From Symbiodinium kawagutii (Eukaryota > Sar > Dinophyceae > Suessiales > Symbiodiniaceae), in NCBI GenBank assembly GCA_009767595.1, contig VSDK01011317.1, positions 172,524 through 236,523 of the forward strand: a stretch of DNA of 64,000 bases. The letters are read 5' to 3'. Position 1 is the first letter of the stretch; every line of letters starts with the position of its first letter. The notes beneath the pieces were generated by a model. It saw only the letters and a program-made list of their open reading frames with translations. It was not told where the DNA came from and searched no databases. The translations under genes were made by a program, and so were the position numbers. This document shows positions 44,054 through 54,600 of the stretch, piece by piece.

Positions 44054-44225
44054 GTGCACCACCCATTTAGGGAAGCCAAGACGAAGCACCACTATATAAT
44101 ATGTAGGCAACCATCCAGTTTAACCCTGATGATAATTATATCCAGAAACATCTATACGACATGGATTTCAGCATTCATTTAGAAATGGTATGACAAATCT
44201 ACCAATAGATTCTAAGGTTGTATGG

Positions 44226-44353
44226 GTATTTCTCAAGTCATAAAGGTACCCCTGGATTCCCTGGATGAACCATTTATAGCAATAAACCAGGCATAACTTT
44301 GGGTTTTCCTTATTCTATAGCAATGAACCATCCATTACCCAAACTGGCTTGAG
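44226..44353 (+). mobile_element. Family A element, copy A9
   Basis: TGG|GTATTTCTCAAGTCATAA at the left, CAAACTGGCTTGAGAAACC at the right. The next exon begins 19 bp further on. Confidence 0.65.
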
Positions 44354-44372
44354 AAACCACCATGGACCGTAG

Positions 44373-44474
44373 ACCATTTTCCACCACCACGGCGAGGCGC
44401 GCAACATCGTCGTCCCCGCCTGGGATCAATCGCGCTGCCACTCCCACATGATACGAAGCTTCAGGCCTCTCATC
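44373..44474 (+). CDS. Putative plus-strand exon
   Basis: Acceptor GACCGTAG, TIFHHHGEARNIVVPAWDQS then RCHSHMIRSFRPLI, donor GTAGAT, phase 0 at both ends, following 43973-44053 in phase. Strong codon pattern. Confidence 0.6.
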
Positions 44475-45072
44475 GTAGATTGGTGACAGGTTCCGGGTTC
44501 TGGGCCACGAATTTCACAGTTGTTCAATGGTATGACTCCGTTTTATGACCAGGTGAATTCAAATTATGACCAATAGCTGATCATAATCTGGGCCATGAAT
44601 TTTTCAATGGTATAATCAGGTGACCGTTTTTCAATAATTTGGTTCAGCTTATCATGACCAAATAATAAGTTTGTTCAGATTGCTTAGGGTATCATAACCT
44701 GAGCATAGCCTTTCAGAATGGTTAACCCTTGAAAACACAAAAGTAACTTAATGGTTGAGAGTAAATATAATAGTCACAATAGGGAATGTGAGGGTTGTAT
44801 GATATCATGAGGTTGACAACCTTGCTGCCAGAAATGCTTGGCAACGATAAATCCAGGTTGATCATGATTGAAAACTCTGACTCGTGCTTCCTTATGGGTA
44901 GTGAACTGGCCAATGGTCAATAATTGTGAAATGTGGTTCAAATGACCGTGATCATGGTATAAGCTGGTTGGCATTGACCAACAATGGTTGATACCAATGG
45001 TGAACATCGGTCAATGATGGCTAAATCATGTTCAATGATGGTTAAAACGTGGCTAATGATGAGTGGTTCCAG

Positions 45073-45114
45073 GACATCGCGAACACCAAGAAACCAAACA
45101 TGACAGATATATAA
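45073..45114 (+). CDS. Possible plus-strand exon
   Basis: After GTTCCAG|GAC the frame reads DIANTKKPNMTDI and a stop. Weak support. Confidence 0.3.
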   Translation, partial: DIANTKKPNMTDI

Positions 45115-45712
45115 CTCCAACTCCAACCTCAAGTCAGGCCAGTACTTAAGCACGGACACCACTGCCATCATGTTTTTTTGAACGCACGGCCATGGAGACG
45201 TCGGGGATACAAACTCCAGGCCGCTGAACAAACTCTGGTCTTGTTATTGGGAGAGGTTTGCACAAAGTTTGATCAGCATTCTAGTTTTAACTAGATTTAT
45301 CAACAGTTTGCACTGTATTGCTTATCAACAGTTTTAATAAGAAAAACATTCGAGTTAAAACTGTTGAGGTTTGCATTTTAGGCAAGATGCCAAACATAAA
45401 ACACCATCAAACTGGGAGAGGTTTGCAGATGGTGTTATTGAGCCCGGTGCAGAAAACATCATCAAAGGTTGATCTGCGGCTGAGGCTTGGCTGCGACGAT
45501 GTTACTGCTGTGTGATGGAGGCTGCACATGGGCAGATTTGTGTCCCTGAAAGACATCTATCTAACGTGTTCATAAGCGAAACCAGCCATTTGTAGGAGTA
45601 CACCCTGGGCAATCCCATCAATACCGTTGCTGCTAATAACATGTTGTAGTGACCCTTGGTGAAATTCCAATTTGCTTCTCATCTATCAGAATTCATCTGG
45701 GATGTCACGCAG

Positions 45713-45796
45713 GGACGGGGCCGTCCTCGCCTCAAAGCGGCTTTGCGGCCCAAGTCCTTTGCCAAACCTGCCAGCACAAACTCACTGGACAACTAG
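45713..45796 (+). CDS. Putative last exon of a plus-strand gene
   Basis: Acceptor TCACGCAG|G, GRGRPRLKAALRPKSFAKPA then STNSLDN and TAG at 45794. Basic tail. Phase 0 in, matching 44373-44474 if no exon lies between. Confidence 0.5.
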   Translation, partial: GRGRPRLKAALRPKSFAKPASTNSLDN

Positions 45797-45825
45797 TTGT
45801 TCAATCATCCTGATCACTAACCATT

Positions 45826-45930
45826 TGGCTGTGGGTCAAGCAGTTAACCAACAATATTAAGCAACAATAGTAGGGGAAACAATGGCTAATGATGGGAACC
45901 AGGGGCACAGGGTTTTGACCCATAGCCATT
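45826..45930 (-). mobile_element. Family C element, copy C4 (reverse)
   Basis: TGGCTGTGGGTCAAGCAG at the left; GGTTTTGACCCATAGCCA at the right; core GGGAACCAGGGGCACAGG. Confidence 0.75.
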
Positions 45931-46389
45931 TCGCAAGAACAAGTTCTGATATTGGATGAGATCTCCCAACTTCACAACAATTCTCATGCAACATGTAATC
46001 TCATGATCAAATCAGGAATTCCTTTTGTGAAGTAATTGGCAATAAAAACTAGTTCAAATTTTGCAGTCAATCATCCGCACGGAATGGTGTTTGTCATCAT
46101 GGTACGGCTGAGTCCATGGCTACAAATTGTGCTGGCACGAATACTAAATAGCTTCAAAAAGGGATGGAAAGGTGCAGAATCATGAGAAAAGGGGTGTAGT
46201 GGTTCATGAACATGTGTGAAATCGTGTGAAACTTCAAAACCCACAAATATTGAACATATTTGAAAGTATATATCATGATGTGCTAAAAGGCGAACGCCAG
46301 AGTTTCAGAACTTCATCCTCAAATCTCATCCGGCTATTTACTGTCTCGAAGCCACACACACATTGGTCAATTGTGTCAATTTGTTTTGC

Positions 46390-46579
46390 AGAAAAACCAT
46401 TTGCCGCTCAACCCCGTCTTGAAACTTTCATCCCTCCACAGCCTGCGCTTCTGGAAAAACGGGCGGGTAGCATTCCCTCTGCCAGTCCCCCAGCTCTCTC
46501 CAACAAAACTCTTGTCAAACAATGCTTGCACAAAAATGAAAATGATGAAAATGCTGGCTGGACCTCTGCTGGCCTCTGA
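46390..46579 (+). CDS. Coding-like island, plus strand, frame uncertain
   Basis: Two plus frames are open: AEKPFAAQPRLETFIPPQPA and KNHLPLNPVLKLSSLHSLRF. The second has better third positions. Edges are not set. Confidence 0.35.
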
Positions 46580-46942
46580 TAGAGCGCGCAAGTTTGGAGT
46601 GGTTCATAATTGATTATGTTTCATTTTGATCGGATTTGCGGTTTTTCTCTTCAAACCTTGAGCAGAAAATCCTACGCTAGAATTCGCTGTTGTTAGTGTG
46701 TTCTCGTGATGCGCTGCCTTCTGACTTGAACCAAAACACAGGCGATGCCTCCAATGTTGCAACCACAGTGACATGCAGCTTGTCTGATTGGAAGCTCGAG
46801 AAACCATGCCAAAGCCGCGGTCTTTTCAGCGACTTCAAATTTTCTTGTCTTGGTGAAACCTGTACTGCTTCGATCAGCCATGTACCTCAACAATGGAAGC
46901 TCTTTTGTGGACATTTCCTGGTGCAAGTTGCAATGGTTGGAT

Positions 46943-47260
46943 TCAAAATCGCTGGATTGACGTGTTGGCCACCGGCCCTAACGTGGTTGTTTGTCGCATC
47001 ATCACCATCATCATTATCATTTGTATACCACTAGTGAAGCGTGCTCTCACAGACCCGCCCAGCCTGGGTAGCAATCGCAACACTGTCATTGCCTCGACAC
47101 AACCATGTCTATACGCTGAAGGTTGACCAAACATACCAAATGACAACCATTGCAAGGACCCAACAAAACCGGCGAGTAGGGTCCAAAAATCCACCATCAA
47201 CGACGGCCTAGGTTTTGCCCACTGCTTGATCTGCCTGGTAGTCTTTTCGAACCCCACCAT
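46943..47260 (-). CDS. Hypothetical ORF, 105 aa
   Basis: ATG at 47260: MVGFEKTTRQIKQWAKPRPS, then FWTLLAGFVGSLQWLSFGMF and a run containing VLRLLPRLGGSVRARF. The last third turns low-complexity (poly-Met), so the real exon probably ends earlier. Confidence 0.45.
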   Translation of the reverse strand: MVGFEKTTRQIKQWAKPRPSLMVDFWTLLAGFVGSLQWLSFGMFGQPSAYRHGCVEAMTVLRLLPRLGGSVRARFTSGIQMIMMMVMMRQTTTLGPVANTSIQRF

Positions 47261-47624
47261 GGCAAAAGAAGGATCACAAAGTGTGAAACAAGGGTAATAT
47301 TCTAAATGTATCTTTTTTATTCTTTTTTGAAAAACGATACCTTAAAAAAGAAATACGGCTCTCATCATCCTTATGAAAAAAACAAATGGACTGAAACCAA
47401 CATATCCAATATTGAGGATCAGAACATATCAGAACCATCTCAGCCAAGTGTAGTGACAGTCCCCCCTGCTATCAATCAGCTTCCTCCCACCACCATCCTC
47501 CTAGAAACTCGGTGTTTGTGACCGCATGTGACCACCATGGGCAGGGGGTCTAAACAAAACAAAGGACATGTTGCATTGGTAGCGAACAGCTCAACATAAA
47601 CCATGGTTATAGAGTCAATGATGT

Positions 47625-47950
47625 TCAAGGGCAAATCAGTCTTACAATTTCCGTTCTCCAAATCTTCAGATTCCAGGCGGGTTTCCTCCCATTGGGCAAC
47701 TGTGCCAATGATGGTATGCTAAACAAAATAGGTGCCTTTGGGGTTTGGAAAACGGGAGGAAATGGACTGAGTGCGTTGCTATTCATCACATTTTGCAGGT
47801 AATCTGAGGTCTTCATCCCCAACCTTGCAACGAAATGCAGGAAGGGGAAGGGGCAGAATGTCGGGACGGCCAGGACTCGTGAGAAACAATAGTATGCTGC
47901 AGCAGAAAAAGTGAAGAAGGAGTAAGTTAAGCATGTATAATGTTTGATGC
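47625..47950 (-). CDS. Possible coding stretch
   Basis: Open minus frame with FCPFPFLHFVARLGMKTSDY and ALSPFPPVFQTPKAPIL; there is no ATG near the 5' end and codon support is moderate. Confidence 0.3.
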
Positions 47951-48380
47951 ATGAATATGAATACGCCACTTCCAATGTGACACGTGAGGATCGAGTCAGG
48001 ACTCAAAAATTTGACACCCTAAACTCGTTCACATTGATATCGGTAATCCATGGCACCGCATCATGCCCATGGCCTTGATCTTGGCTCCTCATTTTGAGAT
48101 GAAGCATCACCACAGAAAGTAAATAAGTAAGCTGTATCTGCAAGGTGTGGTCACTGGTTGGTTGATGGGCAGTGCACTGACGCTTTTTCTGATGGTTGGA
48201 CTGGTTGGACTGATGGATAAACTGATGGTCCAGGACAGTTGGATAGTTGCTGCATGGTGGATGGATGGTTGATGATATAGTTGGCCCCAGGAGAACTTAG
48301 GTCTGGAAGGGGTATGTGCATGGAGAAAGTAATTACCCCAAACAAATGCCCTACAATCTACAATGTCAATGTTTGAGTAG

Positions 48381-48710
48381 TCATGGGTCTCCATGACTTG
48401 TGCCTACGCCCGACACATTTCCTAGAATATAATTAGTCAACCTGAAACTGTTACAAACTATGTTGCAGCATGGCCAATGGGTTGTGGTTGTGAGAGTGTT
48501 CATGGTCAAAAGGCAAAATAGTGGCCCATCACATTTGGACAAACCCAAACGCAATGGCGCAGTCGTTGCCAACCTGGAATCTGGTGGGTTCTTTAACGCC
48601 TCAACTGCTTTTTCCAGTTCCCTCCACGTCAATCTCAATTCCACGCGCGGGTTGCCGGCATTCGGTTGGAGGATGTTTTTGTGAGCTGCTGATGATTCTT
48701 CTCTCATCAT
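48381..48710 (-). CDS. Putative ORF ending in an element-like terminus
   Basis: ATG at 48710, 109 codons. The helical part VELRLTWRELEKAVEALKNP and RLATTAPLRLGLSKCDG look coding. The tail (RLTNYILGN) comes from a sequence like the terminus of the 28.8-32.2 kb element, the same tail seen at 32.2 kb. Confidence 0.48.
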   Translation of the reverse strand: MMREESSAAHKNILQPNAGNPRVELRLTWRELEKAVEALKNPPDSRLATTAPLRLGLSKCDGPLFCLLTMNTLTTTTHWPCCNIVCNSFRLTNYILGNVSGVGTSHGDP

Positions 48711-48911
48711 CCTTTATCGTTGAATTATCAATGAAGAATCATCAATTCGGAAAATCCTTTGATGATGAACAATCAGAATCCGTTGTTAACCAACCATTGA
48801 CATCAACTAACCGCCTCCAGCAATCAACAGCCAGCCATCCCTTCAAGGATTTCCCTCGATCAGAACGTGGGCCGAGCTGCAGTCGACATCTTCGATCCAG
48901 GGTGATTTCAC

Positions 48912-48974
48912 CTGAGCTGCTGTCCAGGGCGATAGCACTGGTGGATGTCCCAGGGAGAAGCCAGTGATCGCCAT
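48912..48974 (-). CDS. Putative first exon
   Basis: ATG at 48974, MAITGFSLGHPPVLSPWTAA, donor GTGAAATC, phase 0; the frame also stays open beyond (VKSPWIEDVDCSSAHVLI). A plus frame (ISPELLSRAIALVDVPG) competes. Confidence 0.38.
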
Positions 48975-49016
48975 GGTGACGGGTGGTGGCTACTGTCTGT
49001 TCACATTTGATAACTG

Positions 49017-49104
49017 GTTGGTGGTTTCAACCCCTATGAAAATGTTAGGCAACCAACTAATCATTTCGCAATACTAGGGAAAATAAAAATGTTTGAACCA
49101 TTCT
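49017..49104 (+). mobile_element. Family B element, copy B7
   Basis: CTG|GTTGGTGGTTTCAACCCC at the left; right end eroded (AATGTTTGAACCATTCTG). Confidence 0.65.
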
Positions 49105-49166
49105 GTCTTTTTGATTTGGGAATGCCTTCGCAGTGTCCATGACTCCCCAGAATTGGTGATTCAACA

Positions 49167-49274
49167 ATGAGCAGAACACCCTTAGATGGTCAACCTCCTA
49201 TCAACCCTGGAAAAAAACGTTCGGACGCCGACCTGCACAGCAATTTCAATGTGACCAAGCGCAGGCAAATGGAG
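49167..49274 (+). CDS. First coding exon of a plus-strand gene, product unknown
   Basis: ATG at 49167 opens 36 codons (MSRTPLDGQPPINPGKKRSD, then ADLHSNFNVTKRRQME) ending in phase 0 at donor GTACGA. Polar and basic, probably disordered. A 65-nt intron leads to 49340. Confidence 0.6.
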
Positions 49275-49339
49275 GTACGAAAGCTGTCCCTGCACATTCT
49301 GATATACATCTAATATCATCTAATATCACTGTTTATTAG

Positions 49340-49397
49340 AACCTGCAAGCTGAAGCACCCCACGCCTCGCCAGCATCGCAAATGTTTCCCATGGCGC
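49340..49397 (+). CDS. Second coding exon of the same gene
   Basis: Acceptor TTTATTAG, NLQAEAPHASPASQMFPMA, phase 0 in. The donor GTGGAAG is a guess; the frame is open into element F, which starts 24 bp later. Confidence 0.5.
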
Positions 49398-49420
49398 GTG
49401 GAAGACTGTCCAAAAACAAA

Positions 49421-49846
49421 CGAAGCTTTACGCCTGCTTTGAGGCTTACCTGGAGGTTCTGATCTATGTTTTGGGAGTGTTGGCTCCGATCTTTTCAGTG
49501 ACTTAGATGCTCCTATCCACTTCGGGGTATGATGTCACGGGTCCTGATTCTTTAGAGATGGAGGGTTGCATTGTACTGGAGGGAAACAAACGTTTGGAGA
49601 CCAGATGTTTGCCAGCGAAGTTAGTGATGAGTTGGGCATTGTTGAACACTATGCCGACGTTTCGCACTGGACAACAGCAGCCAAGAGTTCTCAGATGTGT
49701 GCAGGAATCATGAAAACGCATGAAATCATTTGAGTTTGAATGATATTGAATGCTATCGGCTGATATTGCATGATTATGTTCGGTCCTGTTTGCTTTGAGG
49801 GGGAAAAACGGTCAGCCTCAAAGCAGGCGTAAAGTTTCGTTCTTTG
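49421..49846. mobile_element. Element F, about 425 bp, terminal inverted repeats
   Basis: AACGAAGCTTTACGCCTGCT and its continuation TTGAGGCTTACC near 49427 mirror GGTCAGCCTCAAAGCAGG and CGTAAAGTTTCGTT at 49811-49842. No coding capacity seen inside. Confidence 0.7.
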
Positions 49847-50079
49847 CTGGACAACTCAGTTTTGGTTGTCTCAGTACTTGAAATTCAAGAATACCAATTG
49901 CCAGGGGGATACTTTCAGAGATGAAATGTGATGAAATCGCAGTTCCTCAGTTCATAATCATTCATCAGATCAAATCATTCATAGACTAAATCCCACCTCA
50001 TAGATTAATATGCTGAATAATCATAACTCAGTTCCTCCTTCATAATCATCCATAGATGAAATCAGTTCCTCCTCCATCC

Positions 50080-50290
50080 CCCACCGTTCCACCCAACAGG
50101 ACACCCACCACCGGCAGCGCAGCCCGCGCAGCCCGCGCTCCGCCGCGCCGCGTCGTTTCTTCAGCGCGGCGTTTCCGCCGCGTCGATGGCATCCTCGCCG
50201 CCGAAGCAGCGGCGCATGCCGGGAACGCACCTGAGAGCCTCAGCGCTGCGGAGCGCCACGCCCGGGGGCAACGGCGTTGGTTGGTGCGGT
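50080..50290 (+). CDS. GC-rich coding island
   Basis: About 75% G+C over 200 bp. The plus frame with GC-rich third positions reads ALRRAASFLQRGVSAASMAS then SPPKQRRMPGTHLRASALR; another plus frame (RRFRRVDGILAAEAAAHAG) is also open. Arg/Ala-rich, could be a targeting or disordered region. Edges unknown. Confidence 0.4.
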
Positions 50291-50443
50291 TGAAGCACCT
50301 ATGGTGAAGTATAGTGGTTATTTATGGCTTGGTATGGTCATAGTGGTTGATAATTGATGATCATTCAAGCTTGGTGGTTGAAGCACGTGGTTGATTGGTT
50401 GGTTGGTCAACAATTTTAATGATTTGCAATGGCTATTAAACTT

Positions 50444-50543
50444 GTTGGTGGTTTGAACCCCTCATGAAAAATATGCTCAAGTCCACCGACCATCTGTTAA
50501 CAATTACTGGGGAAAATAATAAAGGTTTGAAACCACCAACTAG
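50444..50543 (+). mobile_element. Family B element, copy B8
   Basis: GTTGGTGGTTTGAACCCC at the left; GGTTTGAAACCACCAACTAG at the right. Confidence 0.75.
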
Positions 50544-50589
50544 ATATACTTGGATACCACCAACAACCGCAACAAGAGGGCTCAACAAC

Positions 50590-50872
50590 GTGGTTTGGGT
50601 TGCTGAAGTCCTCATCACCATTGCGACACCTCAACAGCCTAACGAATTTCAAGCATTTTTCTGCAGAACGAGTTGCTGAAGTTGAGGAAAAGAATTCTCC
50701 CAGTGCGCTTAGCCATCCAGTGGCTTCTGGAGTCTGAACTGCCTCAGCACATCTTGATGCTCCCAAAACTGGTGCTTTCCCCTGGGCTCTGACCCAACAA
50801 AGATCAGTGCCAACAAATGATCTCAACATGTGTCTCATCAGTGATTTGGATTCAGTACCAAGTTCCACAACC
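50590..50872 (-). CDS. Putative exon, 94 codons
   Basis: Acceptor GCCAAG|G, frame ELGTESKSLMRHMLRSFVGT, then ATGWLSALGEFFSSTSATRS and KCLKFVRLLRCRNGDEDF, phase 0 out before GTTGTT. One of the longest exons here. A plus frame overlaps its 5' part only. No family recognised. Confidence 0.55.
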
Positions 50873-51003
50873 CTTGGCAAATTGTCTGACGTTGAACCGG
50901 GAATGAATACGTCTACAAAACAAATTCAAGCAGCTTTTAAAAGACATTCAACATTGATGATTTACCTGTGTTGGTGCGACCATCGCAACCCAAGGCCAAC
51001 TAA

Positions 51004-51250
51004 ATGCTCAAAGGATGGGAAGGTAGCCTTTTCATGCTTTTTGAGTGTCAACATCTACTAGAACACTGGTTTAATCTTGGTCGATTTTCATTCTTCCAAA
51101 AGGCTGCCACTTGCAACCCTCCAGAGGCCATTCTGAAGCATGACCCAGGCAGGCCGGCGCCTGTGGAGTGCCAGATACAACTCTTTCGCAAAGCAGTTGC
51201 ACTTCGCGAAAGTACTCCTAGTCATGGGCAAACAATACTGGTTGATTATG
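51004..51250 (+). CDS. Putative exon, plus strand
   Basis: Open frame from ATG 51004: FMLFECQHLLEHWFNLGRF, then PPEAILKHDPGRPAPVEC and QLFRKAVALRESTPSHG; donor GGTAACG (phase 1). Function unknown. Confidence 0.48.
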
Positions 51251-51417
51251 GTAACGCTGGCAAATAGTGGATTACAATGATGTGTAGTAGTTACTATGTA
51301 GTGAACGAAATTTGATTACAATGGTTTTGATGGCAAATTGTATATAACCAAAAACAAAAACAGGGCTATGGCTATGGTGAGTTATATATCCCCAACAAGA
51401 ACAGGGAAGGTTTCAAC

Positions 51418-51573
51418 CTGGCTAAGCATGAGCCTCTGCTGGTCACTAAGCTCAGGAGCATACTTGTTCTGTTCAAAGCATAGGTTCAAGCACATGCTCA
51501 CCCGGCGAAGAATCACATAATATCTTTTTGGAGACCTCAGATTTTGTCGAAATCCCAAATCCTGACGGTTCAA
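51418..51573 (-). CDS. Putative exon, 52 codons
   Basis: Acceptor ACACTGCAG, LNRQDLGFRQNLRSPKRYYV, then NLCFEQNKYAPELSDQQRLM, donor GTTGAAACC, phase 0 at both ends. Good codon pattern. Confidence 0.55.
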
Positions 51574-51663
51574 CTGCAGTGTCCTCAAAATCAGGTTAAA
51601 CCATCACAGTTTGTAGTATCCTTCCTTGTTCACATGATGTTTTTTTACCAAATTTTCCACCAG

Positions 51664-51790
51664 AAACTCATCTTACTATAACCGAATCCTTCCACCACCA
51701 GCATCGCCACCGGTACCAACCAACACCTTGCCTTCCTGGCCAGCAAACGCAGGTCGTTATGCCCGGCCCTGGCGTACCTTGCAACAAACG
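51664..51790 (+). CDS. Putative exon, plus strand
   Basis: Acceptor TCCACCAG, frame ESFHHQHRHRYQPTPCLPGQ then QTQVVMPGPGVPCNK, donor GTAACC (phase 2). His/Pro/Gln-rich. Confidence 0.45.
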
Positions 51791-52489
51791 GTAACCTCCA
51801 AGACATGACCAGCTGACGAGGTCATTCAGACACCAGTTATGGGTGGTTGGCATACTCACAGCTGGCTAGGATAGCTAGGATCCTAAAGCTGGTTGGTTTG
51901 GTTGTGTTTCGGATCAATGTTGGTTCGTAAACTGGAGATACAGTAAACTGTAAATGTTAGCGTGCTTGTATGATAACCAGCTACAGTGTATAGCCAACTA
52001 TTTTGGTTCCGCAACCATATACTATGTAATCCTGCATTAACCCAGATATGGTTGGTTAGTATTAACGGTTACCTAGCGTAGGTAGGTCATGTGGCAGGTG
52101 ATCCAAATACAAGCTAGCTGATGTGGATCATCCAGTGAAGTGGAAACAGTAGCCTATCATAATTCCAGATATAGCTGGTATCTAATCAGCTGTAACTATA
52201 GCTAAAACTATACTAGCCAGCTATATATATACACACACTAGCAAGCTATCTAGACATCATGCTTAATCAAAACTAAAAGGTGCGGGAATATCAAGATGCC
52301 ACCACGGTCAGATGCGCAGATTGTAGGATCAGTGGATGTGTGCTGTCAGCCATGGGCATCCAGCAATAGCCTATACCAACCAGCTATTTGAATGAACTTT
52401 AATAAAGTTGAACAAACACTGCAAATTATATACATGGTTTTCTGCTTATCAGGGCACGCATTATCCTCTAAGGTACGGTTTTGAGAAAC

Positions 52490-52771
52490 CCCAAATTCCT
52501 CCAGTGGCTCAACGCAAAAAGAGTCCAGGACTGTCTCCCAAAACCAGCCCTTTGGACCCTGGGAAACAGCTCGACAGGTGCACACAAAAATGCCATTGAC
52601 TGAGACTCCAGCCGAATGAGTTTTTTCTCCTGGGAAAGGAGGTGAAATCTGCCCAGAGAAGCAGGGTGATCCAAGGTGCACATGTGAACCCAGGGATCTG
52701 CTTGGTGGCAGGGTGCCCATCCAGGTGTGGATGGCCCCTCCAAGTGCATAGCCGTGGCTGAGATCCAGGCA
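52490..52771 (-). CDS. Putative exon, 94 codons
   Basis: Acceptor GGAAGCAG, CLDLSHGYALGGAIHTWMGT, then KGWFWETVLDSFCVEPLEEF and G in phase 0 before GTTTCTCAAAACC. That donor looks like the end of a family A element (GTGTTTCTCAAAA). Confidence 0.55.
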
Positions 52772-53034
52772 CTGCTTCCGCAAGCCCGGTGAGCAGCTAC
52801 TGCTTGATCAATGGGGCTCATCTGGCACGTGGCAAAATGAAACTGTTGGGATTGACAATTAACAATCAAATGATTAACTTAATGACAACCAACCAATGAC
52901 AATTGATGAGTCATCAAGTTACTGAATGATTAACCGCGGTAACATGATCATTTAACCATTGAGAATTGTCTAACCAACATAAGCATAATCAGTGAGGTCC
53001 GCGATTTAGAATCATTCACCATTGTGAACTCTTC

Positions 53035-53220
53035 TTAAGAATTGGCCATTGAGTTTGCATCATCTGTACTTGAACCACATGAGCTACCATGTATTTGATG
53101 CTTATTGTAACCCATCGCAAGAATGGCCGCTCTTTCGAGCCACCCGCAATGTACATTCAAATGGCAAGAAAAAGGTGGAGTTGTCGATAGAGTAGCTTCA
53201 CGGAATCGATCTACCATCAT
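53035..53220 (-). CDS. Hypothetical ORF, 61 aa
   Basis: ATG at 53220: MMVDRFREATLSTTPPFSC, then CGWLERAAILAMGYNKHQIH; stop at 53035. Confidence 0.38.
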   Translation of the reverse strand: MMVDRFREATLSTTPPFSCHLNVHCGWLERAAILAMGYNKHQIHGSSCGSSTDDANSMANS

Positions 53221-53416
53221 TTACCTGTACTTGCCATTGTACGCAAGGGTTAATGTATATAAAATTCACCATAATCAATTCACACCTATAGACTTATGTG
53301 TACCAAGGTTCTTCAACCTTCACCATGATATCCCAGCAAACTTCAGGGTTTCACCGGTGTCATCCATCATGTTGACCCAGATCCCCAAGGGCAACAGACC
53401 AAGCACCTCATCCAAG

Positions 53417-53671
53417 TCACCATGAATCACAAGCGTTGGGATCTTCACCTGCGGTGCGAGCAAGACCTAGCTTGCTGGACGTGAAGTCGCTCTCTTTCAA
53501 GGGCACTCTTTGAAAAGTGTGAAAAATGAAGGTTAGTGTTTGACCACTTTTTTTGGTTTTTTTGCCCTGCACTTGCGAAAAGACACCAGTGACGGTGTTT
53601 TTGTTCTCCATCTCCAGCAAGCAGAACATGCCACTTTTGCTCCGCAGATCTTCTTTTTTGCTCCTCAGCAT
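53417..53671 (-). CDS. Putative coding stretch
   Basis: ATG at 53671: MLRSKKEDLRSKSGMFCLLE, MENKNTVTGVFSQ, then a possible donor GTGCAGG. A longer read ends DPNACDSW. Two other frames are open; this one has the best codon pattern. Confidence 0.42.
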   Translation of the reverse strand: MLRSKKEDLRSKSGMFCLLEMENKNTVTGVFSQVQGKKTKKSGQTLTFIFHTFQRVPLKESDFTSSKLGLARTAGEDPNACDSW

Positions 53672-54221
53672 TTTGGGGGTCTAGAGTTTTTGCTGGCACC
53701 TCCTGTCCATCTCTCTTGCAGAGACGGAAATAAGAGTTGCGTCAGGGCCAACTCGGAAATCCACCCGCTTCAAGAACCATCTCAGGAACACAGAGCACCC
53801 AGAAATGTCCAGAAATATCCAAAGCATTTATCTAATATGAATGTGAACAAAAATTGTCATTTTGTTCAAACTTCCTATGCATCTACATCAATTTCGATCT
53901 GAGTCCATTCATCGCGGTTGGGATTACCAGGTTGGGGGTCTGGCACACCCAGCCCCTTGGCCGGCCGTTGTTTCTTAGTGGAAAATTCAGAACGCAGTGA
54001 AACGAACAACGCAGTCAGAAACGACATCTTGGCAGAGGACCTGGGAATGTGACTTGTGCGTCACAAAAATGTCGTCAAATCAAGCGATGCTTTGGAGATG
54101 GGAGAGGACAGCAGTGTGCATAGTTTATTTTTAAAAAAGAAAAAAACCTGTTGCGTATGACTTTCGTGCTGCAGGTGTACAACTGGAATATATCGATGCC
54201 AAAACAAGGATTGAACAAAAC

Positions 54222-54600
54222 AATTTCAGCCTGGCGGCTGAAACACCAACAGCAACTAAAAAAACAAAACAAAAGCAAATTCAAAGCGAACAAAAAAGCA
54301 AAAAAAACAAACACAAAGCAAAACAAAAGCAAACATGAATAACGAAAAAAAACAACAAGGCAAACCACAATGAACATTTGCATTTTTTTGTTTTTTTCCT
54401 TTGTTTTTTTTGCTTTGTCTTGACCTCGCTGAAATACGCACGATAATTTGAAAATTGCGCAAATCCCCAAGCAAACAGCGACAAACATGCAAAATAAAAA
54501 ACGAAAAAAACAAAACAAAAGCAAACAAATGCAAAATATAAGCGGAACAAATGCAAAATAAAAGCGAAAAAGGCAAACCAGATGTAATTTTTTGCTTTCA
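54222..54600 (-). repeat. A/T-rich repeat G, left copy (minus orientation)
   Basis: GCAAAA/AACAAAA-rich sequence that is the reverse complement of 59220-59670. Conserved core: TTGCGCAAATCCCCAAGC and GACCTCGCTGAAAT; outer hairpin TTTCAGCC/GGCTGAAA. Its Phe/Lys-rich open frames are not genes. Confidence 0.8.
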
